Source: Leptospira sp. WS58.C1 (GTDB lineage Bacteria > Spirochaetota > Leptospiria > Leptospirales > Leptospiraceae). Taken from it: a DNA stretch of 64,000 bases. Shown here piece after piece: positions 38,593 through 48,953 of this stretch. Location of the stretch: contig NZ_CP162137.1 in the NCBI RefSeq assembly GCF_040833995.1, forward strand, positions 2,280,501-2,344,500. The letters run 5' to 3'. Position numbers and translations under genes: made by a program. The notes under the pieces are model-generated. The model ran no database searches and was not told where the DNA came from. It saw nothing but the letters and a program-made list of their open reading frames with translations. The first letter of the stretch is position 1. Each line of letters begins with the position of its first letter.

Positions 38593-38607
38593 TATGTTCT
38601 GTGAAAA

Positions 38608-38640
38608 TAAAAAATCCCGACGTTTTACCGCCGGGATCTT
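38608..38640 (-). terminator. cysK terminator
   Basis: On the minus strand ATCCCGGCG, GTAAAA loop, CGTCGGGAT (one G-U pair), followed by a T-run. It lies 26 bp after the cysK stop. Confidence 0.85.
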
Positions 38641-38665
38641 AAAAGAGATAGATTGTATTCTATTC

Positions 38666-39595
<930 letters not shown>

Positions 39596-39607
39596 TAGGA
39601 ATTCCTA
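39596..39607. promoter_or_regulatory. Palindrome TAGGAATTCCTA over the cysK ribosome-binding site
   Basis: A perfect 12-bp palindrome ends exactly at the cysK ATG and contains AGGAA, the ribosome-binding site. The same palindrome lies in the centre of repeat copy 2 near 9930. Either a sequestering hairpin or a protein site; chance cannot be excluded. Confidence 0.35.
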
Positions 39608-39640
39608 CCTTTTCAGCTGGATTTTTGTGAACTTGTCAAT

Positions 39641-39668
39641 ATATTAAACATCTTTTTCACTATATCAA
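39641..39668 (-). promoter_or_regulatory. Probable cysK promoter, TTGATA-N16-TAATAT
   Basis: Minus-strand -35-like TTGATA (39668-39663) and -10-like TAATAT (39646-39641) 16 bp apart, about 46 bp upstream of the cysK start. Moderate match. Confidence 0.4.
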
Positions 39669-39718
39669 ATGCGATCAATGAAAAAAGATCAAAACTGTGC
39701 GGATATTTCTATGATGGC

Positions 39719-40789
39719 TTAAACTTCTTTCAAGACAATTCCTGCTAAAAAGGCCTCTGTTTCCGGCCCCCAGGAAAGCCCTAAACCTTTATAAACCGCA
39801 TAGATGCTGGAAATATGTACGTTAGAGTCTCCAGGCGTGGCCGCATATCCTCGCACTTCTTTGCCGTTCACTTCCAAGGCAGAAAGTGGAAATACTGCAT
39901 GAGAGAATATTCGTCCGTACAATCCGCGATCTCTTCCGGATGAGAAAATGGAGTTCGTGGAAACAAGCTCGGTTGTGCTTAAAAACGGATCGTTGTCTAT
40001 CTTGGAAACCAACCATTCTTTCGTGATCTCCCTCTTTAAGCGGAGATGAAAACGAATCAAGTGCATATAGGGAGAATTGATCGTTACGGAAGAAGATCCC
40101 AATTTAATCTTAAACCCAAGATCCGCATATACTTCGTTCAATAATCTTCCATGATGTGTACCTGTTTCCGATTCGGGAAGAACCAACAATGGCCCGGTAA
40201 CGTGAGGATCGTTCTTAGCCATGTCTGCATCCCTTCGGATCACAAAAAAATCGGCTTCTTCTAAGATGTTTTTCAGCTCTTGGGGTTTATCGGAGTAGAA
40301 TGGCCTAAGTATTCCGGCTAATGTGTGAGTATTGCAGGTAGAAACATGGATGAACTTAGGAGGATTTTTTTCCAGGATCGGAGAACTTTCCGGATACAAA
40401 AATTGAGGTCCAAAAGAATGTTCACTCCCCTGAGCGATAAAAAGTTGGATCCGATCATAAATTGATTCGGAGTATTCCGATTTTCTTTTGTCTGCGACTC
40501 CAGGGGGAGAAGAATCGCATACGACATGAGACTGGGACAGCGCGTCCACTTTGGAGATCCATTCCGGAAAAAAATCCCGGACCCCGTTTGTTCCATCGTC
40601 TACGATGACCCCACCTTTTTCGAGCAGAGAAAGTATCTGAGGAATTTCGGATTTTTGTAATTTGTATGGTTCTACAAATACTTGGAAGCCGCCAAATTTA
40701 TTCTTTAATAATAATAACAAAGAAGCTAGAGGCCAACCGATAACCCCTGTTCCTCTTAGATAAACTCCCGGAGCTTTTGTTTCGATCAC
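39719..40789 (-). CDS. Archaeal-type (type II) glyceraldehyde-3-phosphate dehydrogenase-like protein
   Basis: A 356-aa protein with no bacterial GAPDH look but strong likeness to the archaeal/type II GAPDH plan. It has a Rossmann turn GTGVIG at 13-18, the catalytic Cys152 in [15 protein letters not shown] (archaeal SCNTTGL), a VIRRDADM stretch (archaeal VRRGADP), the His pair [10 protein letters not shown] (archaeal SHHGPDV), and SPYMHLIRF plus [20 protein letters not shown] where archaeal enzymes have MHMHSV and STAELVEYARDLGR. The 4-residue Gly-rich ends differ, so substrate and cofactor use are uncertain. Start GTG 40789. It lies near the canonical gap gene but on the other strand and in another unit. 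Confidence 0.65.
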   Translation of the reverse strand: MIETKAPGVYLRGTGVIGWPLASLLLLLKNKFGGFQVFVEPYKLQKSEIPQILSLLEKGGVIVDDGTNGVRDFFPEWISKVDALSQSHVVCDSSPPGVADKRKSEYSESIYDRIQLFIAQGSEHSFGPQFLYPESSPILEKNPPKFIHVSTCNTHTLAGILRPFYSDKPQELKNILEEADFFVIRRDADMAKNDPHVTGPLLVLPESETGTHHGRLLNEVYADLGFKIKLGSSSVTINSPYMHLIRFHLRLKREITKEWLVSKIDNDPFLSTTELVSTNSIFSSGRDRGLYGRIFSHAVFPLSALEVNGKEVRGYAATPGDSNVHISSIYAVYKGLGLSWGPETEAFLAGIVLKEV

Positions 40790-40840
40790 ATAGTAAAGTA
40801 TTCCGCAAGTTCCCGAAACGTATAGGAAAATTTTTGGAAA

Positions 40841-41398
40841 TTAAACTCCACTGATCCTATAGAATGGATCTTGCAGGTAATTATTTTTATACATGACGTA
40901 ATTTGCAGCGGTCCTTTCGATCAGATTTCTTTCGTCTTCGGTTATATCTCTTACGATCTTTGCAGGAGATCCCATCACCATCACTCCCGGTGGAATAATT
41001 TTACCCGGAGTTACCATGGCCCCCGCCGCCACAAATGAGTATTCTCCCAACTCTACCCCGTCCATTATGATTGCACCCATTCCCACAAAAGAATGATCCT
41101 TTAGTTTACATCCGTGAAGAACCGCTCTATGCCCCACGGAAACATGATTACCTATCTCAACAGGATGAGTGTTTCTGGAAACGTGGACCACTGTCATGTC
41201 CTGTATATTTACGTTTTCTCCGATCCGAATATAATTTACGTCTCCTCGGACCAAAGTTTGGAACCAGATAGAGGAATCTTTTCCGATCAGCACATCTCCC
41301 ACTACCAAAGAGCCAGGCGCTAGAAAAACTCCCTCTCGTAACGAGGGATGTTTGCCCATATATTCTAAAATATTTCCGGCCAAATGAACTTCTTGCAT
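40841..41398 (-). CDS. Gamma-carbonic anhydrase-like left-handed beta-helix protein
   Basis: The 185-aa chain shows the hexapeptide repeats of the left-handed beta-helix ([38 protein letters not shown]). His residues that coordinate metal in gamma-carbonic anhydrases are in place: [22 protein letters not shown] contains the GHxxxxHG pair and an upstream His. It acts as a trimer in the cytoplasm; true CO2 hydration has been shown for few members, so activity is not assured. ATG start at 41398. 51 bp separate it from the next minus-strand gene. Confidence 0.85.
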   Translation of the reverse strand: MQEVHLAGNILEYMGKHPSLREGVFLAPGSLVVGDVLIGKDSSIWFQTLVRGDVNYIRIGENVNIQDMTVVHVSRNTHPVEIGNHVSVGHRAVLHGCKLKDHSFVGMGAIIMDGVELGEYSFVAAGAMVTPGKIIPPGVMVMGSPAKIVRDITEDERNLIERTAANYVMYKNNYLQDPFYRISGV

Positions 41399-41647
41399 AT
41401 ATTTTTCCTAAATCGAAATCCTATCTTATCGTATTCCAAGAACCGCACAAGTGCAAATTACGGATCTTATTCCGAAGATATCGCTGAGACTAGCAGCGAG
41501 TTTTCTCTTTATATGAGTTATACAACTTTTTCTATTTCCGGGATCTAAGGAGAGTAATTAAACAAAAAAATCTTTTTATCATATAGGCCTTGACCTGAAT
41601 AAAATCTACTTTGACCTTTTTTTGCACATTCATACCTTAGCCTTATA

Positions 41648-42205
41648 ATGTTCCCGCTGAAAAAAGAGTTCGGAGAGAAGGAAAAAAAATTCGATAGAAA
41701 GAAATTCGTTCAGATACTTTCGATCTCTCTTGTGGTTGGATTTTTATTTGCGACCGCGGTTCGGATCTGGTTCGTATTTCCCTTCGTCCCGGAAACGGAA
41801 GAGATGTCTCCTGCCTTTCCGAAAGGAAAAAGAATTTATATCTCCCGCTTCGTCAGGGATTCCTCCCTGTTTTTAGGCGATGTGATCTTAGTGGCACATC
41901 CGACACAAAAAGGAAAAGTGGTCCTGGTCCGGATCATGGGAAAATCGGGAGACCAGATCTCCATTAAGGACAAGGTACTTTACAGAAACGGAATCTCCGA
42001 GGATCAGGAAAAGTCCACATTCTCCTTACAATTCAAGGACGCAAGACCGGCCTTCTCAGGCACGTATTCTACTAGAGACAATCTTTCCAACCTAACGGTA
42101 GAAGATCGAAATTACTTTTTACTTTGCGATAACCGTGATGACTGCGTGGATTCCAGAGATTTCGGCCCTTTGCCATTCGAAAAGATCATAGGCAAGGTAT
42201 TTTAA
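41648..42205 (+). CDS. Signal peptidase I homolog lacking the catalytic Ser-Lys dyad
   Basis: A 185-aa single-TM protein (TM about residues 24-44) of the S26 signal peptidase family. The C-terminal box is kept: LLCDNRDDCVDSRDFGPLP matches the family GDNRDNSxDSRxFGPVP. The box that should read S-x-M-x-P is ETEEMSPAF, so the catalytic Ser is Glu52, and the K-R-x-x-G-x-x-G-D box is LVRIMGKSGD, so the catalytic Lys is Val94. It is therefore unlikely to cut signal peptides. Active SPase I is presumably encoded elsewhere. ATG start. Followed by repeat copy 8 and the gap operon. Confidence 0.75.
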   Translation: MFPLKKEFGEKEKKFDRKKFVQILSISLVVGFLFATAVRIWFVFPFVPETEEMSPAFPKGKRIYISRFVRDSSLFLGDVILVAHPTQKGKVVLVRIMGKSGDQISIKDKVLYRNGISEDQEKSTFSLQFKDARPAFSGTYSTRDNLSNLTVEDRNYFLLCDNRDDCVDSRDFGPLPFEKIIGKVF

Positions 42206-42221
42206 CCCCAAGTCCCTTCTT

Positions 42222-42296
42222 TTCGTACGGAGCACACGGAGTACACAGAGTTAAAAAATGAACTCTCTCCGTGATCTCAGTGCCCTCTGTGCGAAC
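42222..42296. repeat. Intergenic inverted 9-nt-unit repeat, copy 8
   Basis: TTCGTACGGAG, CACACGGAG, TACACAGAG in the left arm; CTCTCCGTG, ATCTCAGTG, CCCTCTGTG, CGAAC in the right. Starts 17 bp after the signal peptidase-like stop and leaves about 110 bp before gap. The centre is very short, so this copy would fold into a near-complete hairpin. Confidence 0.8.
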
Positions 42297-42354
42297 CAAA
42301 ACACCAAAAAAACGGATTTTCAGGATGGTTTTGTTATAAAAACATGTATTTGAA

Positions 42355-42367
42355 GAGCCAAAGGCTC
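42355..42367 (+). promoter_or_regulatory. Small hairpin in gap leader
   Basis: GAGCC, AAA, GGCTC about 40 bp before the gap start, followed by CTGTTTTA. It is a candidate attenuator, or the remnant of a terminator, in the glycolytic operon leader. Confidence 0.35.
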
Positions 42368-42389
42368 CTGTTTTATCAAATAACATTAA

Positions 42390-43415
<1,026 letters not shown>

Positions 43416-43418
43416 TCG

Positions 43419-44606
43419 ATGCAATTACCCAGACTCGAAAACGAGGACGTCAAGGGGAAACGAGTTTTTCTGAGGGTCGATTTTAACGTCCCTCTGGAAA
43501 ACGGTAAAGTTTCCGACAAGACTAGAATTGAAAAAACACTTCCTACAATAGAACTATTGGTAAAAAAAGGCGCTCGCGTAGTGATCGCAAGTCACCTCGG
43601 ACGCCCTAAAGGTAAACCGGATCCGCAATATTCTATGGAACCTGTTTACGAAGTTTTTAAAGGACTAGTTCAAACTTCCGTAATATTCTCCAAAGATGTA
43701 ATCGGAGAGAATGCGGTAAAACTTTCCAAAGAACTAAAGGACGGCGAGATCCTAGTCCTGGAAAATTTACGTTTTCATAAAGAAGAAGAGGAAAACGATC
43801 CGGCTTTTGCAAAAAGCCTGGCTGCTCTTGCTGATGTTTACGTAAACGACGCATTCGGTGCGGCTCATAGAGCCCACGCTTCTACGGAAGGAATTGCACA
43901 TCTTCTGCCTGCTTTCGCAGGTTTGTTGATGTACAAAGAGATCACCGAACTTTCTTCTCTTCTTTCCCGCCCTGCAAAACCTTTCGTGGCAATCATCGGA
44001 GGTTCTAAAGTCTCTTCTAAGATCAGCGTGATCAAAAACCTGATCGAAAAAGTGGATCATATTTTGATCGGCGGAGGAATGGCGTATACCTTCCTTAAAT
44101 CCAGAGCGATCCCGGTAGGAAATTCCCTAGTAGAAAAAGATTTCGAAGTGGAAGCTTTTCAACTGATAGAAAGAGCCGGAGTCGCAGGCGTGGATTTCCA
44201 ACTTCCTGTGGATCATGTGATCGCAGATAAATTCGATGCGAATGCAAAGACCAAAACCGTGGACAAGATGGGAATTTTAGACGGTTGGATGGGAATGGAT
44301 ATCGGTCCTAAAACGATCGCAAATTACGAAAAAGTAATTAAGAATGCGGCTACGATCGTTTGGAACGGTCCAATGGGAGTTTTCGAATTCGACAAATTCG
44401 CACCAGGTACCATGGCGATCGCAAAAGCGGTTTCTAAGTCCAAAGCTAGAACTGTAGTTGGTGGTGGAGATTCCATCGCAGCGATCAATAAGGCGAAAGT
44501 GGAAGATAAGATCACTCACGTTTCTACCGGAGGAGGAGCCTCCTTGGAATTTTTAGAAGGAAAAAAACTCCCTGGAGTTGTGGCCCTTCTGAAAGAAAAA
44601 ACCTAA
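43419..44606 (+). CDS. pgk: Phosphoglycerate kinase
   Basis: Transfers phosphate from 1,3-bisphosphoglycerate to ADP. 395 aa: N-terminal substrate loops RVDFNVPL and SHLGRPKG, hinge region, C-terminal nucleotide domain with [10 protein letters not shown] and [12 protein letters not shown]. The start is 3 bp after the gap stop and a tpiA start follows after 21 bp. No anomalies. Confidence 0.98.
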   Translation: MQLPRLENEDVKGKRVFLRVDFNVPLENGKVSDKTRIEKTLPTIELLVKKGARVVIASHLGRPKGKPDPQYSMEPVYEVFKGLVQTSVIFSKDVIGENAVKLSKELKDGEILVLENLRFHKEEEENDPAFAKSLAALADVYVNDAFGAAHRAHASTEGIAHLLPAFAGLLMYKEITELSSLLSRPAKPFVAIIGGSKVSSKISVIKNLIEKVDHILIGGGMAYTFLKSRAIPVGNSLVEKDFEVEAFQLIERAGVAGVDFQLPVDHVIADKFDANAKTKTVDKMGILDGWMGMDIGPKTIANYEKVIKNAATIVWNGPMGVFEFDKFAPGTMAIAKAVSKSKARTVVGGGDSIAAINKAKVEDKITHVSTGGGASLEFLEGKKLPGVVALLKEKT

Positions 44607-44627
44607 AACGAATCAAAGGAAATATAT

Positions 44628-45380
44628 ATGCGCCCTAAAATTATCGCAGGTAACTGGAAAATGAATCTTTCCGAAAAGGAGGCTATTGCTCTTGCAAGCG
44701 GCCTAAAGGAAAAGTCCTCTTCTCTCCCGGATAATAAAAAGGCGGTTGTATTTCCTTCTTCCATTCATCTGGCTTCAGTTGCCAGAATATTAGAAAATTC
44801 GAAAATTTCCGTCGGGGCCCAAAATATCTACCCTGCTCCATTAACTGCTATGACAGGTGAGACAGGTCCGGACCAACTTTCCGAACTAGGCATCAAATTT
44901 GCTCTTGTAGGCCATTCCGAAAGAAGACAATTTTTAGGAGAGACCAGCTTATTCTGTAACCAAAAGATCTCTTATCTTGCAAAACACGGTTTTACTGCAG
45001 TGTATTGTGTGGGAGAAACCTTGGCGGAAAGAGAGTCCGGAAAAACTTTCGAGGTCCTGAAAAAACAGATCCAAGAAGGTTTAGGTTCGATTGAAAGCGA
45101 CCAATTCTCTCGCATTTGGGTGGCTTACGAACCTGTTTGGGCCATCGGAACAGGAAAGGTTGCAACTCCTGCTCAAGCCCAGGAAGCCCACGCATTTATT
45201 AGAAAAGAAATTTCGGGATTATTCCAAAATGGGAAAACAATCTCGGATGCTATGCCTATTCTGTATGGAGGTTCCGTAAAAGCCGATAACGTGAAGGAAC
45301 TCCTCTCCCAAGCAGACATAGATGGAGGGCTCGTAGGCGGGGCCAGCCAGAAACTGGAAAGCTTCTTAGCTTTATTCTAA
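44628..45380 (+). CDS. tpiA: Triosephosphate isomerase
   Basis: 250-aa TIM barrel. Catalytic residues are all there: Lys in GNWKMN near 11, His in VGHSERRQ near 96 and Glu in [12 protein letters not shown] near 168, with the phosphate loop GGSVKADNV. Converts dihydroxyacetone phosphate and glyceraldehyde 3-phosphate. Third in the glycolytic operon; a large inverted-repeat element begins right after its stop codon. Confidence 0.98.
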   Translation: MRPKIIAGNWKMNLSEKEAIALASGLKEKSSSLPDNKKAVVFPSSIHLASVARILENSKISVGAQNIYPAPLTAMTGETGPDQLSELGIKFALVGHSERRQFLGETSLFCNQKISYLAKHGFTAVYCVGETLAERESGKTFEVLKKQIQEGLGSIESDQFSRIWVAYEPVWAIGTGKVATPAQAQEAHAFIRKEISGLFQNGKTISDAMPILYGGSVKADNVKELLSQADIDGGLVGGASQKLESFLALF

Positions 45381-45451
45381 TTACTGCCGGCTAGCTTAGA
45401 AGCCGCTTAGGAAACTACTAAACGGCTTGTCAGCCTAGGGCTTGGCGGTAA
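45381..45451. ncRNA. Nested hairpin element between tpiA and secG
   Basis: Base pairing can be drawn in four steps: TTACTGCC with GGCGGTAA (8 pairs, one G-U), CTAG with CTAG, AAGCCG with CGGCTT, and TTAG with CTAA. The element starts at the first base after the tpiA stop and leaves 63 bp before the secG ATG. There is no T-run. It could be a transcript-stability hairpin, a secG leader structure or a small mobile-type palindrome. It does not fold as a tRNA. Confidence 0.45.
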
Positions 45452-45514
45452 TTTGGATCTAAAGCGGTTTATTTCGCCAAAAAACATACCTTTTTACCTT
45501 TAGGAATTCGACTT

Positions 45515-45895
45515 ATGGGATTTATCACCGGAACCATCCTTGTTCTTTTTGTTTTTGTCAGTCTATTTCTGATCCTTCTTGTTATGATCCAAACAGGCAA
45601 AGGAGGAATGGGTGGAGTTCTAGGTGGAGGCGCAAGCCAATCCGTTTTTGGCTCCTCTACTGCGGACGTTTTGACTAAAGCAACGCGAGTTGCCGGACTC
45701 ACTTTTTTAGCATTGTCCCTGATTCTTTCTTTCCTTTTTGCGAAGTCTAGTGGATACAATACCACTCCAACGCCTGAGATCCTTCCTCCACCTGGTGCGG
45801 AAGAGGCACAGGGCAACCAAGGAGGGACCAATGCCCAAGATACTGCGCCTACTACCGCTCCAAGTACCGAAACTCCAGCGCAATCTAAACCGTAA
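45515..45895 (+). CDS. secG: Preprotein translocase subunit SecG
   Basis: Two-TM auxiliary subunit of the SecYEG channel. It shows the first hydrophobic segment ([22 protein letters not shown]), the Gly-rich loop with [19 protein letters not shown], and a second hydrophobic segment ([14 protein letters not shown]). A Pro/Thr/Ala-rich tail of about 45 residues makes it 126 aa, longer than E. coli SecG. AGGAAT precedes the ATG. Its last 65 bases are shared with the next gene's start in another frame. Confidence 0.93.
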   Translation: MGFITGTILVLFVFVSLFLILLVMIQTGKGGMGGVLGGGASQSVFGSSTADVLTKATRVAGLTFLALSLILSFLFAKSSGYNTTPTPEILPPPGAEEAQGNQGGTNAQDTAPTTAPSTETPAQSKP

Positions 45896-46595
45896 TATTG
45901 ATTCTTCTACGAAGGCGGCTCCTAAAGCCGTCTTCCTTCTAGTCCTTCTTCTTTCGTTTCTTTCCATAAACGCCCAAAACCAGGATGGGACAAAATCCCA
46001 GGCAAATTCCAACACTTCTTCTACCCAAATGTTGAACCAACGCATCTTGCGCGCCTATGAAAGTTTGAGTGTTGCCAGAGAACTTTTAAAATTCGAAAGA
46101 ATGGATGCCCTCCCCATCGGGACCTTGGTAACATGGGTGGGAAATTATCCGAACCGTAAAGGTGTGAAGATCACGAAATTCTCAGTCACCCAATCCCCTA
46201 ACCCGGGTGGGATAGAAAGAGCGGAAGAAAAATCCATTCTTCTGGAATTTAACGGATCCACCCTTTCCAAGGTGGTATCGGAAATCAAAACCGCAAATTA
46301 TTCCGCAGAAGACACCATCATGATCCGAATGACCGATAATACTCCTTTGGATAATAATGTGGATGATCTTGTGATTTATGCGGACCGGAACGGTAAAGAG
46401 GCGGAATATCCTCTGAATTTTCTACCTGATGAGGGGGTAAACCGGGATAGATCCGAGTTTAAGAAAGAATTTTACTTAAAACTGATCGAAGATTTTTTTG
46501 TGCACGTTCTAAGGCTTCAGGAAATGCAGGCCCAACATTCTTCCAGAAATCAAAAAAAATTACTGCAAAGTTATAAAGAATCCCTAGAATATTGA
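45831..46595 (+). CDS. Membrane-anchored or exported protein overlapping secG, 254 aa
   Basis: I do not recognise this family. The chain has a basic N-terminal region of about 31 residues, one hydrophobic segment ([16 protein letters not shown], a long signal peptide or anchor), and a soluble domain that begins [14 protein letters not shown] and is rich in acidic and Asn residues. The start is ATG 45831, which has AAGGAGG five bases upstream; both lie inside the secG frame, so 65 bp are coded twice. The C-terminus is co-transcribed with the sensor kinase gene (its start is 6 bp after this stop), which suggests that it feeds the kinase. Confidence 0.75.
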   Translation: MPKILRLLPLQVPKLQRNLNRNIDSSTKAAPKAVFLLVLLLSFLSINAQNQDGTKSQANSNTSSTQMLNQRILRAYESLSVARELLKFERMDALPIGTLVTWVGNYPNRKGVKITKFSVTQSPNPGGIERAEEKSILLEFNGSTLSKVVSEIKTANYSAEDTIMIRMTDNTPLDNNVDDLVIYADRNGKEAEYPLNFLPDEGVNRDRSEFKKEFYLKLIEDFFVHVLRLQEMQAQHSSRNQKKLLQSYKESLEY

Positions 46596-46600
46596 TCCGG

Positions 46601-47725
46601 ATGTCATCCCTAATGGAAAACCTCCACGAAAGAGCGGAGGAACTCCAAGCAATTCTGGACGGAATCACGGAGCCCCTAGTTCTAATAGACTCGGGCTTTA
46701 GGGTCCGTCGTGTAAACAAGGCCACTCTTGAATTTTCTAGAGAGCCTGATTTTCCTTCTACCTTGGGCAGAAAATGTTACGAGGTTCTATACAATCGTAC
46801 TGCAGTTTGTCCTTACTGTCCAATGAAGGATCATCATGAGAATGAATCCGACTTCGACGCACAATTTGAAGGAAAGGGAGAAGTTGGGCGCGAGATCTTT
46901 CATGTGGCGAACGACCAAAAAGAAACGTTATACCTGGATTTTTTCCCGATCCGAAAGGACGGAAGTATAGTTTCGATTGTAGAGAAGATCAGTAATATCA
47001 CTCGTATCAAAGAAAAAGATGAGGAAAATCTGAGGATCCGTAACCTTGCTTCTTTAGGAATTTTCATCTCCGGTGTGGCCCATGAGTTGAATAACCCACT
47101 CACAGGAATGAGCCTCACTCTCCAGAATTTAATGAATAATTTGTCCAGCATGGATCCTGCTTTTTTTCGGAAAAGATTAGAGATGATAAAAGAGGATCTT
47201 ACCCGTGCCGCAATGATCGTTTTGGATGTGATCAGTTTTGCTAAACCGGATAAACTAGTCACAACCAATGCAGATATTCATGAAACCATCATGAAGGCCA
47301 AGGACTCGGTCACCTGGGTCTACCCTGTTCTTTCGAAAAACACCGAATGGGAAATTTTAAGCGAACCGGGTATGACCTTCCAATTCAATCCGGTTAAGAT
47401 GGAAAGATTGTTTATTAATCTTTTCAAAAACTCCCTACAAGCTTACGATTATGGAGAAGGTAAGATCAAAGTAGAGGTTAGACGCACTCGTAATATGATG
47501 CATATTTTTGTGGAAGATACCGCGGGCGGGATTCCGGAAGATATGCTGGATAAAATTTTCTCTCCATTCTTCTCCAAAAATAAGTCGGGAATCGGAACAG
47601 GCCTCGGACTTTCTATCTGTCATTCCATCGTTAGGGAACATTCCGGAGAATTAACAGTTCGTTCTTACGATAGAAAGACCAGATTTAAAATTTCTCTTCC
47701 CTTAGTACAACCAAAAGGAAACTAA
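46601..47725 (+). CDS. PAS-domain sensor histidine kinase
   Basis: A soluble two-component kinase of 374 aa. Residues about 15-130 are a PAS domain with a Cys-pair motif (AVCPYCPM) often found in redox- or gas-sensing PAS folds. The dimerisation/phospho-acceptor helix follows at [14 protein letters not shown] with His near 155, then the ATPase N-box [15 protein letters not shown]1 [10 protein letters not shown] and G2 [10 protein letters not shown]. No membrane segment. ATG at 46601 is chosen; TTG at 46592 would add three residues and overlap the previous gene. Its response regulator lies one base downstream. Confidence 0.93.
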   Translation: MSSLMENLHERAEELQAILDGITEPLVLIDSGFRVRRVNKATLEFSREPDFPSTLGRKCYEVLYNRTAVCPYCPMKDHHENESDFDAQFEGKGEVGREIFHVANDQKETLYLDFFPIRKDGSIVSIVEKISNITRIKEKDEENLRIRNLASLGIFISGVAHELNNPLTGMSLTLQNLMNNLSSMDPAFFRKRLEMIKEDLTRAAMIVLDVISFAKPDKLVTTNADIHETIMKAKDSVTWVYPVLSKNTEWEILSEPGMTFQFNPVKMERLFINLFKNSLQAYDYGEGKIKVEVRRTRNMMHIFVEDTAGGIPEDMLDKIFSPFFSKNKSGIGTGLGLSICHSIVREHSGELTVRSYDRKTRFKISLPLVQPKGN

Positions 47726-47726
47726 A

Positions 47727-48722
47727 TTGTCCCATCATCGTATCTTAGTAGTAGAAGATATACATTCCATCCGGGAAGCGGTTAAAGATATCCTGGTCCG
47801 AGATTACGAAGTTTTCGATGCAGAAAATTACGATGAAGCGGTCAAAATACTTTCTAACGAACATATAGATCTTGTCATCACGGATATACGTATGCCTGGG
47901 AAATCGGGGTTGGATCTGATCAAGACCATCCAAAAGGAATATCCTTCCGTCCAGTATTCCTTAATGACTGCTTATAATATTAACGACTATATCAATTTCG
48001 CTTACCAACACGATATCTGGAATATTATACCTAAATATTCCTTCTTGGACATCAATCTGATCACGATCATGGTCAAAAAACTTCTCTACAAGGACATCTT
48101 CGGAGTAGAAAAATATTTTGGTCCGGATTTCAAGATCTTGGAAGGAGATAGAGAAGAGGAATTTTTAGTCCCTCCGGAAAACGGCATCGTGTTCCGCAAG
48201 ATCAGTTCCGACAAGGATCGGAATTATATCTGCAACCGTGTAGGTAAATTCCTGATCGAAAAAGGAGCGCCTAACGCTGTACAACAAATTTTAGAAGAAC
48301 TCACTTCCAACGCCATGATCCGCGCTCCAAGAGACTCCAAGGGAAATTCTAAATACCAGTATGAACTTCCTTCTCGCGATCTTCTCGTTCCTTTAGAACA
48401 TATACAACTCGCAGAGACGGATTATTTTGAGATCGGCTATGGAATTGCAGAAAATTCTTATATTGTAGTAGTCCGCGATCATTTCGGCTCCTTGAACAAA
48501 AAAGAAATTCTAAAACGTTTAGACAGGCATATCACTGTGGACAGTCCTTCGGGTTTGCCAGCAGGTCTTGCGGATTCTCACGGTCGTGGTTTATATATTT
48601 GTAGAGAGATCTCGGACCAGTTGATCTTTAATATAGAGAAGGACAGACGAACTGAAATTATCGCGTTATTAGACAAGCAAACAAATAAGGGTTATAAGTC
48701 GCTTTCGATTTATGAGGTTTGA
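47727..48722 (+). CDS. Response regulator with RsbW-like GHKL output domain
   Basis: Residues 1-125 are a receiver domain: [12 protein letters not shown] and the phospho-acceptor Asp in [13 protein letters not shown], with Thr in LMTAYN and Lys in IPKYSF. Residues about 165-320 have the layout of an anti-sigma-type ATPase: [16 protein letters not shown] (N-box), [12 protein letters not shown] (G1-like), [18 protein letters not shown] (G2-like). So phosphorylation may gate a serine kinase or sigma/anti-sigma switch instead of DNA binding. Start is TTG 47727 with AAGGAA upstream, one base after the kinase stop. Confidence 0.85.
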   Translation: MSHHRILVVEDIHSIREAVKDILVRDYEVFDAENYDEAVKILSNEHIDLVITDIRMPGKSGLDLIKTIQKEYPSVQYSLMTAYNINDYINFAYQHDIWNIIPKYSFLDINLITIMVKKLLYKDIFGVEKYFGPDFKILEGDREEEFLVPPENGIVFRKISSDKDRNYICNRVGKFLIEKGAPNAVQQILEELTSNAMIRAPRDSKGNSKYQYELPSRDLLVPLEHIQLAETDYFEIGYGIAENSYIVVVRDHFGSLNKKEILKRLDRHITVDSPSGLPAGLADSHGRGLYICREISDQLIFNIEKDRRTEIIALLDKQTNKGYKSLSIYEV

Positions 48723-48726
48723 GTTT

Positions 48727-48757
48727 TTCGCACGGAGAACACTGAGTCCACGGAGTT
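48727..48757. repeat. Intergenic 9-nt-unit repeat, half copy 9
   Basis: Left arm only: TTCGCACGGAGAA, CACTGAGTC, CACGGAGTT. It starts 4 bp after the response regulator stop. A weak continuation (CACGCAGAGATGAGAAC near 48780) may be what is left of the other arm. The following 170 bp are AT-rich with nothing else recognised. Confidence 0.65.
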
Positions 48758-48953
48758 AAGAAAAAGCGCAGGGTAATTTCACGCAGAGATGAGAACCATT
48801 TGGGAAATAATTAATTCTATTTATAGTCAGGGTTAAATTAAATAATATATTCTTCCGAACTTTAGGGCTTGATTTTATCCGTTCTATTTTAATCCTAATA
48901 CGATACACTATATCGTCGTAATTCATTAATAACTCAAGTAGCGAACTTTAAAC

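Noticed and set aside
41580..41640. Promoter of the signal peptidase I-like gene
   Set aside because: TTGACC occurs twice and TACCTT lies 16 bp from the second, but that would leave almost no leader before the ATG, so it was not listed.
45381..45451. tRNA gene after tpiA
   Set aside because: The outer stem of eight pairs looks like an acceptor arm, but there is no TTCGA loop, no proper D-arm and no anticodon arm.
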